Below the pieces are notes generated by a model that was not told the DNA's origin, did not search any database, and was given only the letters and a program-made list of their open reading frames with translations. Of a DNA stretch of 64,000 nucleotides, positions 57,940-64,000 are shown piece after piece; position 1 is the stretch's first letter, and the number at the start of each line of letters is the position of its first letter. This stretch comes from Acinetobacter courvalinii (GTDB lineage: Bacteria; Pseudomonadota; Gammaproteobacteria; Pseudomonadales; Moraxellaceae), in the NCBI RefSeq assembly GCF_014635545.1, contig NZ_BMDA01000002.1:248001-312000 (forward strand), read 5' to 3'. Position numbers and translations under genes: made by a program.

Positions 57940-59592
57940 ATGCAATTTTTATGCTTTTTACTTGCCAGCATCTTGTTTAGTTTTGCTTGGCTATCTCCAG
58001 TCCATACCTATCCCTGGGTGACTTTTTCCAGTGAACTGGCAAGCTTTGGCGGTGGCGTGGCGTTATTAGCCCTGCTGTTCAATAAAAATGTAAAAATCCC
58101 GCGTCCACAGATTTTGATGCTGGGCATTGCGTTTATTCCGCTATGCCAGTGGGCTTTTGGTTTAATTACGGATTTTAGTACCGCATTCCTGAGCTTCGGT
58201 TACCTGTTTGTGTTCTGGTTAATGATTGTTGCGGGCTACAACTTAAGCCTGCAAGCAGAGCAACGGGAACGAATCATGCTGGGCGTAAGCTATCTATTGC
58301 TGAGTATTTCGTTCATCAGTGCAATTATGGCCATCGTGCAGTGGTTAAATCTCGAAGCCTATATCGATGGAATTATACAGCTCAAAACCAGACGACCTTA
58401 TGCCAACTTTGGACAACCGAATAATCTGGCCACCTTTTTAATTATGGGCCTGATGGGTGGCTTATATTTATATGAAAAAAGAAGGTTGACCTTATGGTTG
58501 TTAATCCCAGCAAGCTTGGCCACACTCTTTGCCATCACGCTGACGCAATCCAGAACTTCCTGGGTGGTGTGTATATTCCTGTTCTTTTACTGGATTTATA
58601 AACAATATAAGAATTCACCGCGATTTAATTTCCCAAGATTACTGCTTTGGGTTGGATTGTATTTAGTCATTGCTGGTTACTTACTCCCTGTGCTGAGCCA
58701 GCTCTTAAGCTCAAGTATTGATACGGGGGTAACCCAGACGGCATCCATTGCGCAACGTGCAGGGTCGGGCCATGAGCGCCTGGGTATGTGGGTGCAGATT
58801 TTACATGCCATTGTCGAGAAGCCATGGTTTGGTTATGGCTGGAGTCAAACCAGTATTGCGGTGTTCGAGAGTATTCAGTTCAATACTGTACAGGTCTGGT
58901 TTAACAGCGCACATAATGTACTGCTGGATCTTCTGGTCTGGAATGGTGTGCCACTCGGGCTGTTGATTATTGGCTATATCTCGCTGTGGTTGTTCTGGCT
59001 GAATAGGAATGCCAAGGAAACCAGCTCGATTATTGCGATCTTGATGGTCTGTGCCATCCTGATTCATGCCATGCTGGAGTTTCCACAACGATATGCTTAT
59101 TTCCTGCTACCTATGGGCTTCTTGCTGGGATTGATTCAGGCACAGACACCAAAACTAAAAGGCATAACGGTCACTAAGCATGTCATTCGCTGTATTGGAG
59201 TGCTGGCGTTGATCGTGGTATTACTGATCTGGCGTGATTATAAGCTTTATCAGGAAAATAGCCGTCTGGTCTTTAAAAACCAAATGCCTACAGCAGAAAT
59301 CCTGGGCAGTTCAAAAATATTATTACTGACCCAGTTTCAACAACGTCTTGACTGGATTGCTTTAAAACCGCAAACCAAAATGTCTGAGACTGAGCTAAGC
59401 CTGTTGGGAGAAATGGTCAAGAATAAAGCCACCCCTTATAACCTGAAGAAGTATGCGCAGTTACTGGCCTACAATCACAAGTTGGAGCAAGCAGAGCAAC
59501 AGTTGGTGGTTTTGAGGCAGTTGTATAAGCAAAAGGTGAGTCTGGCAGAGATTATCGAGTTAAATAATAAGACACAGATAAAACAGTCTTAA
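57940..59592 (+). CDS. pglL: PglL-type O-oligosaccharyltransferase (Wzy_C family)
   Basis: 550 residues, about 12 transmembrane helices. It transfers lipid-linked glycans to periplasmic proteins, pilins among them. The Wzy_C core is 'RRPYANFGQPNNLATFLIMGL' and 'TLTQSRTSWVV', then 'GSGHERLGMWVQILHAIVEKPWFGYGW' and 'NSAHNVLLDLLVWNGVPLG' with the conserved His. C-terminal Wzy_C_2-type periplasmic region follows. PglL rather than WaaL is favoured by its place beside the pilin genes; ComP-specific PglL versus general PglL cannot be told apart. Confidence 0.88.
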   Translation: MQFLCFLLASILFSFAWLSPVHTYPWVTFSSELASFGGGVALLALLFNKNVKIPRPQILMLGIAFIPLCQWAFGLITDFSTAFLSFGYLFVFWLMIVAGYNLSLQAEQRERIMLGVSYLLLSISFISAIMAIVQWLNLEAYIDGIIQLKTRRPYANFGQPNNLATFLIMGLMGGLYLYEKRRLTLWLLIPASLATLFAITLTQSRTSWVVCIFLFFYWIYKQYKNSPRFNFPRLLLWVGLYLVIAGYLLPVLSQLLSSSIDTGVTQTASIAQRAGSGHERLGMWVQILHAIVEKPWFGYGWSQTSIAVFESIQFNTVQVWFNSAHNVLLDLLVWNGVPLGLLIIGYISLWLFWLNRNAKETSSIIAILMVCAILIHAMLEFPQRYAYFLLPMGFLLGLIQAQTPKLKGITVTKHVIRCIGVLALIVVLLIWRDYKLYQENSRLVFKNQMPTAEILGSSKILLLTQFQQRLDWIALKPQTKMSETELSLLGEMVKNKATPYNLKKYAQLLAYNHKLEQAEQQLVVLRQLYKQKVSLAEIIELNNKTQIKQS

Positions 59593-59614
59593 GCTAGGCT
59601 GTTTACAATAAAAA

Positions 59615-59643
59615 AAAACCAAAGCAAAGCTTTGGTTTTTTTT
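59615..59643. terminator. bidirectional terminator between pglL and bfr
   Basis: CCAAAGC (59619-59625), AAA, GCTTTGG (59629-59635) with A and T runs on the two sides. Confidence 0.85.
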
Positions 59644-59657
59644 TATTTGTTGCAGGT

Positions 59658-60122
59658 TTAAATCTGGCTTTGAATATAGTTTTCAATACCCACATTTTCA
59701 ACCAGATCAAGTTGGGTATCGAGCCAGTCCCAATATTCTTCTTCTTTCTCTAGAATTTCCTGGACCAGATCACGGGTCACATAATCTTGTTGAGCTTCGG
59801 CAAGCTCAACCGCTTGCTTGATCGCTTCAATATTTTCTTTCACTTTACGAATATCACAGTTCAGCACTTCTTCGGTATGTTGGCCGATATAGAGTTTGCC
59901 TAAATGTTGTAAATTCGGTAAGCCTTCCAGAAATAAAATACGCTCAATGACTTTATCGGCGTGTTTCATCTGACGGATCGATTCTTTGTATTCAGCTGAA
60001 CCTAACTGTTCAATCCCCCAGTCATTAAACATACGCGAGTGTAAGAAATACTGGTTGATGGCGGTTAAATGGTGGTAAAGCACCTGATTCAGTTGGTTGA
60101 TAACTTCGCGATTGCCTTTCAT
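59658..60122 (-). CDS. bfr: bacterioferritin, haem-type subunit with degenerate ferroxidase site
   Basis: 154 residues, gap-free alignment by eye with E. coli Bfr. The haem ligand Met52 is conserved ('RQMKHADKVIERILFLEGLPN'), as is His54 and Glu127. Other ferroxidase ligands are changed: Glu18 to His, Glu51 to Gln, Glu94 to Val and His130 to Tyr. Such subunits usually co-assemble with a catalytic Bfr/ferritin partner encoded elsewhere. It stores iron in the 24-mer and accepts electrons from Bfd via haem. bfd lies upstream on the same strand, separated by a terminator. Confidence 0.93.
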   Translation of the reverse strand: MKGNREVINQLNQVLYHHLTAINQYFLHSRMFNDWGIEQLGSAEYKESIRQMKHADKVIERILFLEGLPNLQHLGKLYIGQHTEEVLNCDIRKVKENIEAIKQAVELAEAQQDYVTRDLVQEILEKEEEYWDWLDTQLDLVENVGIENYIQSQI

Positions 60123-60294
60123 TGCGTTTACTCCAAAAACACCAAGTGTTGATGCCCTAGTAGCTAAGGCAATTTATCTTATATTAATCAACAAATAATG
60201 TTCTGGCGAGTAATTTATAGAACGGCAAATGAAAATCACAATCATAAGAGGAGTATTTGAAACAACCGAAATTCAGTTAGGGATGTGATTTTCA

Positions 60295-60328
60295 TAAAAA
60301 AACCGCTGGATGAGGAACCTTTGCGGTT
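60295..60328 (-). terminator. intrinsic terminator of bfd
   Basis: AACCGC (60301-60306) / GCGGTT (60323-60328); on the minus strand it is followed by a T7 run. Confidence 0.7.
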
Positions 60329-60389
60329 CTGCAAGAAGCGGTGGAGTCGTAAAAGATACTTTACATGAATAAGTTGTTTTTAAATTAAA

Positions 60390-60584
60390 TCAGGCTGCAA
60401 TGGAAATACGTGCTGCAATTTCAGCAAGCTCATCACTAATAATTGCGCGTGCTTCAGGCGCACAGCGACCACAACATGTACCTAGGTCGAGTAGGTCACG
60501 GATTTCACGATAGCTTTCAGCACCGTTTGCAACAGCGTCTTTGATATCCTGATCTGTAATTCCACGACATAAACAGACATACAT
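60390..60584 (-). CDS. bfd: bacterioferritin-associated ferredoxin
   Basis: 64 residues from ATG 60584, giving the usual 'MYVCLCRGITDQDIKDAV' start; an upstream ATG at 60599 adds five residues not seen in Bfd proteins. The 2Fe-2S ligands are in 'VCLC' and 'GTCCGRCAPEAR'. It reduces stored ferric iron in bacterioferritin to release Fe2+ during iron limitation. Behind a Fur box at 60625. Confidence 0.95.
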   Translation of the reverse strand: MYVCLCRGITDQDIKDAVANGAESYREIRDLLDLGTCCGRCAPEARAIISDELAEIAARISIAA

Positions 60585-60624
60585 GGGAGTGATCCACAAA
60601 TATAAATGCGATAATTGATATTAT

Positions 60625-60639
60625 TGATAATTGTTATCG
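60625..60639. promoter_or_regulatory. Fur box of bfd
   Basis: TGATAAT-T-GTTATCG matches 12 of 14 positions of the 7-1-7 Fur model and lies 40 bases upstream of the bfd ATG. Known: bfd is a standard Fur target. Confidence 0.65.
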
Positions 60640-60698
60640 TTTGTCAATGAATTTCATTCTAATGCAGCTCATAACTTTATTGGGAATTTGAATAAAAA

Positions 60699-60721
60699 AA
60701 TACCGCTTGATCGGCGGTATT
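60699..60721 (-). terminator. intrinsic terminator of ridA
   Basis: AATACCGC (60699-60706) / GCGGTATT (60714-60721). On the minus strand the stem is followed by T7. Confidence 0.8.
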
Positions 60722-60765
60722 TTGAGTGTTTTTTATCTTATTGATAATTATAAGTTAAAAATATC

Positions 60766-61146
60766 TTATGCAATGATGACAATGCCATCCATTTCGACCA
60801 GTGCACCTTTGGGTAGACTCGCGACACCCAGTGCTGCACGTGCTGGATAAGGTTGAGCAAAATATTCGCCCATGATCTGGTTCACCAGTTGAAAGTGTGA
60901 AAGATCGGTCAGGAAAATATTCAGTTTGGCAATATCCGCCAAGCTACCGCCAGCAGCAGTACATACTGCTTTCAGATTGTCGAATACACGGCGGATTTGC
61001 GCTTCAATGCCTTCTACAAGTTCCATACTGTACGGATCTAAACCAATCTGGCCTGAGAGATAGAGCGTGTTGCCAACAAGAATTGCCTGAGAATATGTTC
61101 CGATAGCAGCAGGGGCGTGTTCAGTATGAATAACTTGACGTGACAT
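60766..61146 (-). CDS. ridA: RidA, reactive enamine/imine deaminase
   Basis: 126 residues. It removes reactive 2-aminoacrylate and related enamines made by PLP enzymes. '[23 protein letters not shown]' and '[24 protein letters not shown]' include the catalytic Arg and Glu of the trimeric YjgF/RidA fold. It lies downstream of spoT on the same strand, 164 bases away, and may be partly co-transcribed. Confidence 0.95.
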   Translation of the reverse strand: MSRQVIHTEHAPAAIGTYSQAILVGNTLYLSGQIGLDPYSMELVEGIEAQIRRVFDNLKAVCTAAGGSLADIAKLNIFLTDLSHFQLVNQIMGEYFAQPYPARAALGVASLPKGALVEMDGIVIIA

Positions 61147-61310
61147 TAAGCTCTCCTAAGTCCTATGTTTTCTCTTAAACAATGCGACTTTAACACAAAA
61201 GTGCAGACACGAAAGCGCTGAATACTGTTTAGTCGCTGTTGTTTGAATCTATTCTTGAGTTTTTACTGGATTCGAATCTGTGCAATGTTGATTACGGCAC
61301 AGCCTGGGGG

Positions 61311-63425
61311 TTAATGCACTGTTTCGGCTTTGGCAACTTCGGGCTGCACAATTGGCATATTCAGGCGTTCAATACGCGGGAAACCAAAGTGCATGCGTAA
61401 GTCACGAATGATCTGGGCAATCTGGTTACGGTTACTGACGACGATGTTGACATAGGTTTTCTGGTCTTGGGAATGGACCATTTCAACGCCTGTTTTGGCC
61501 TTACGGCATTGATAGATCAGGTCAGAGATTTGTTCATCATTCATTTCCATATGAATGCATAGATATGCACTGAAGCGGACATCATCAATTTCTTCAGATT
61601 GCCAGTTGAGCGGCATAATATTTTCTGGATGTAAGTGCTGTTCATGCAATAAATTACGACAGCGTGAGCGATGCACGATTAAACCCCGTCGTGATAAGTG
61701 TCCCTGAATCGGATCGCCTAGAACCGGATTGCAGCAATGCGCATATTTGACATCGACCCCTTCAGTCCCTGCGATCAAGCGGTCGGACGTTTCCTGATGC
61801 TGTGAATAGTCTTGCGAGAATAAGTGATTAGCCACCAGTTGTGGTAGCAAATCACCGACAGCAATCTGTTCAAACAGGGTATCTTTGCTACTTAAATGAC
61901 GCCATTCAAGTACGTTAATCCAGTCGGTTTGCGACAGGTCGTTGATTGAACGCTGGAACAGTTTTAAGGCCCGGTTCAAGGCTTGCTGACCGACCAGACG
62001 TTGCTCATCAATGTCTTGTTCACGTAGCATGTTCTGTAAGGCACGACGGGCTTTCTGGGTATTGATAAAGCTGAGCCAGTCCGGATTGGGTGTGGCCAGT
62101 ACATCGGTAATGATCTCGACCACCTGTCCGCTATGCAAAGGGGTCGATAAAGGACGGATTTCGCCATCGACTTTGGCACCGACCGCATGGTTGCCTAAAA
62201 ATAGGCTGGCTGAATAGGCAAAATCAACCACCGTTGCGCCTTGCGGTAATTCGTGTAATTGCCCGTGTGGGGTATAGACCCAAATTTTTTCCTGATGCAA
62301 ATAGTCCAGCAAGTCGCTAAATGTGGTTTTGGCACAACCGCTATCGATCAAGGTATTCAGATTCTGCATCGACGCTTGGATCGCAGAACGGCAGGCCTGT
62401 GGCGCATTTTCACCCAGCACCACGCCGAAACGTGCAGCTTTACGCATCAGTTCGGTTTGAATGGTCAAGGAAAGCGTGGTTTTCTCGCCCTTGAGCTTGA
62501 TCATTAAGGACTGGTTACCCCCCGGAAGAGGGCGGCGAATATGGTCGCTATATTGTAAAACCTGAAAATTATCTTTGAGCGCATCGACCAGACGGTCACA
62601 GTCAGCGATGCTTTGTAAAATGATTTCAAAGGCATGGCTATGGCTGAGTTCATTCAGATCGATTTCATTTTTAACAAAGTGACGCAGTAATTCGATATTG
62701 TTATTTTTCTTTTTAATGCGACCTTTTAAGTCATGATTTTTTAATAGATCGGTCAGTTTCTGTTCCCAGATGGCCTGATATTCACAACGTTTGGGTTTGG
62801 TTTCCAATAAGGCAGTTTGCACATCATTGAACATATCCAGATCAAGATTTTGATAGCAGAGATGTTCAAGGTTATCTGCCATTTCATTCATACCGACCAG
62901 ACGTGCCATCGGTACAAAAATATCAAAAGTTTCCTGCGCAATACGGGCGCGTTTATCGGGACGCAGTGCGCCCAAGGTGGTCATATTATGATAGCGGTCT
63001 GCCAGTTTAATAATAATGACACGCGGGTCTTGTAGTGTGGCTTGTAAAATTTTTCGGAAAGAGGCAGCTTTGTTATATTCTTTATCGCTGGAATGGCTGA
63101 GTTTGGTCACGCCATCCACCAGTTCGGCTACCACCAGACCATATTTCTGTCCGATTTCGTCTTTGGTAAAGTCAGTGTCTTCAATCACGTCATGTAGTAA
63201 AGCGGCCATCAGGGTATCGGCATCCAGACGCATATGCGCAAGAATACAACTGACCGCAATCGGGTGTAATACATAGGGTTCACCGCTTTTACGGGTAATA
63301 CCGCTATGGGCTAAATCAGCAAAATCGCAGGCAGCAAGCACACGTTGAACGTCACTATCCTTGAGATAGGCTTCAATGATGACTTTGAGCTGTTGCTTGG
63401 CTTGGCTGACTTCTTCGCCTGGCAT
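61311..63425 (-). CDS. spoT: SpoT, (p)ppGpp hydrolase with degenerate synthetase domain
   Basis: 704 residues from ATG 63425 (AAGGTG just upstream); ATG 63443 adds six residues without a ribosome site. The HD hydrolase is intact ('HDVIEDTDF', 'LADRYHNMTTL'). In the synthetase domain the catalytic Asp region of RelA ('FDVRAVRI') reads 'SHSHAFEI', the Gly-Tyr-Gln loop reads 'GGNQSLMIK', and the catalytic Glu site reads 'LSLTIQTEL'. TGS ('VYTPHGQLHELPQGATVVDFAY') and C-terminal ACT-type domains follow. Known: Acinetobacter SpoT is a monofunctional hydrolase; this fits. Confidence 0.95.
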   Translation of the reverse strand: MPGEEVSQAKQQLKVIIEAYLKDSDVQRVLAACDFADLAHSGITRKSGEPYVLHPIAVSCILAHMRLDADTLMAALLHDVIEDTDFTKDEIGQKYGLVVAELVDGVTKLSHSSDKEYNKAASFRKILQATLQDPRVIIIKLADRYHNMTTLGALRPDKRARIAQETFDIFVPMARLVGMNEMADNLEHLCYQNLDLDMFNDVQTALLETKPKRCEYQAIWEQKLTDLLKNHDLKGRIKKKNNNIELLRHFVKNEIDLNELSHSHAFEIILQSIADCDRLVDALKDNFQVLQYSDHIRRPLPGGNQSLMIKLKGEKTTLSLTIQTELMRKAARFGVVLGENAPQACRSAIQASMQNLNTLIDSGCAKTTFSDLLDYLHQEKIWVYTPHGQLHELPQGATVVDFAYSASLFLGNHAVGAKVDGEIRPLSTPLHSGQVVEIITDVLATPNPDWLSFINTQKARRALQNMLREQDIDEQRLVGQQALNRALKLFQRSINDLSQTDWINVLEWRHLSSKDTLFEQIAVGDLLPQLVANHLFSQDYSQHQETSDRLIAGTEGVDVKYAHCCNPVLGDPIQGHLSRRGLIVHRSRCRNLLHEQHLHPENIMPLNWQSEEIDDVRFSAYLCIHMEMNDEQISDLIYQCRKAKTGVEMVHSQDQKTYVNIVVSNRNQIAQIIRDLRMHFGFPRIERLNMPIVQPEVAKAETVH

Positions 63426-63582
63426 ATAACACCTTTTTAACATGAATTCAGTAATGAATAAGCTTATCTTCTAATGAAAAGCAAATTGCAAAGCTTGTCA
63501 ATTTGTTCATTATAAAAACTCGTAAATTTTTTCAATGAAGTATATTGTTTTTACCAATATAACGCCGAATTTTATAACAAAC

Positions 63583-63614
63583 AAAAAAGCCCAGTGTCTT
63601 CACAATGGGCTTTT
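63583..63614 (-). terminator. intrinsic terminator of rpoZ
   Basis: AAAAAAGCCCA (63583-63593) / TGGGCTTTT (63606-63614). On the minus strand the stem ends in T6. It separates rpoZ from spoT. Confidence 0.75.
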
Positions 63615-63632
63615 CAGCAGAGCAAATTCGAT

Positions 63633-63911
63633 TTAGAAAGTGAAACCTTCTAAGTTTAATGAATTTGTAGACAACACCATATCAAGGTTTGATGTTTGAT
63701 AGTCTTGATCGCGTTGTTTTAAAATTTCTTTAGTCACATGTCCTACTGCGATCTCGCGTAATGCAACCACTGTTGGTTTGTCATTATCCCACTCTACAGT
63801 TGGTTCCATGCCTTGACGTGCCAATTGACGTGCACGTTTACTCGCTACCAGTACCAACTCGAAGCGGTTATCTACATGGTCTAAACAATCTTCAACGGTT
63901 ACACGTGCCAT
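63633..63911 (-). CDS. rpoZ: RNA polymerase omega subunit
   Basis: 92 residues. '[34 protein letters not shown]' is the conserved omega N-terminus that clamps the beta-prime subunit. '[16 protein letters not shown]' follows. Omega helps RNA polymerase assembly and forms part of a ppGpp site, so its place upstream of spoT is meaningful. gmk, often upstream, is not in the window. Confidence 0.97.
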   Translation of the reverse strand: MARVTVEDCLDHVDNRFELVLVASKRARQLARQGMEPTVEWDNDKPTVVALREIAVGHVTKEILKQRDQDYQTSNLDMVLSTNSLNLEGFTF

Positions 63912-63950
63912 AAGTTGTCTCGTCTGAACATCACATTTGAAAGACTGAGT

Positions 63951-63979
63951 AGTATAAAAGGCTTTTATACAAGACTCAA
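63951..63979 (-). promoter_or_regulatory. promoter of rpoZ with a palindrome in the spacer
   Basis: Minus strand -35 TTGAGT (63974-63979), 17-base spacer, -10 TATACT (63951-63956). The palindrome GTATAAAAGGCTTTTATAC (63952-63970) covers the -10 and the spacer. Confidence 0.6.
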
Positions 63980-64000
63980 GTTATTCGCGATTAAGGGTAA

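Overview
The window is chromosomal DNA from a gammaproteobacterium of the genus Acinetobacter (Moraxellaceae). Four things point there. The acyl-CoA reductase at 550-1437 is close to A. baylyi Acr1. The order ponA / pilMNOPQ-aroK-aroB-SPOR protein-gltBD is a typical Acinetobacter arrangement. The division and cell-wall cluster is short and split (rsmH-ftsL-ftsI-murE-murF-mraY). SpoT has lost its synthetase residues. The heavy-metal efflux locus suggests an environmental species, but I cannot name the species from sequence alone.

Layout. 1-6544: the end of an SDR-like protein, acr1, metY, ettA and two unrelated lipoproteins. 6545-15136: a zinc/cobalt/cadmium resistance locus with two copies of a CzcI-like gene, each behind the same palindrome and extended -10 element, a small secreted protein, the czcCBA efflux pump and czcD. 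15167-18481: a small zinc-ribbon membrane protein and two unrecognised cytosolic proteins. 18520-22278: gltX followed on the same strand by tRNA-Ala and three identical tRNA-Glu genes, with an S-methylmethionine-permease-like gene lying among the tRNAs. 22383-24088: a small secreted protein and sulfate-binding protein Sbp. 24286-31436: peptidoglycan precursor and division genes. 31496-34925: rlmA and ponA. 35089-49239: the type IV pilus assembly operon, shikimate-pathway genes, a SPOR-like protein and glutamate synthase.

49240-64000: a DHA2-family MFS exporter behind a clear Fur box, a ferritin-like predicted hydrolase, the lemA/TPM-domain operon, a variable type IV pilin locus, bacterioferritin and Bfd with a Fur box, ridA, spoT and rpoZ.

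The most unusual region is 54600-59600. The major pilin gene pilA is followed by a membrane-anchored serine hydrolase of the beta-lactamase/DD-peptidase fold. A second prepilin lies on the opposite strand, sharing a CTAG stop with the hydrolase. Next come a TfpX/TfpZ-type accessory protein and a PglL-type O-oligosaccharyltransferase. Both pilin genes have a sigma-54-like -24/-12 promoter. In many Acinetobacter genomes a single pilin-specific transferase gene, tfpO, sits between pilA and pglL, so this looks like an exchangeable pilin-modification cassette. Other points of interest are a bacterioferritin that keeps its haem ligand but lacks most ferroxidase ligands, a sigma-54-like promoter and structured leader ahead of gltBD, and the duplicated czcI promoter module. 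No insertion sequences, CRISPR arrays or rRNA genes were seen.
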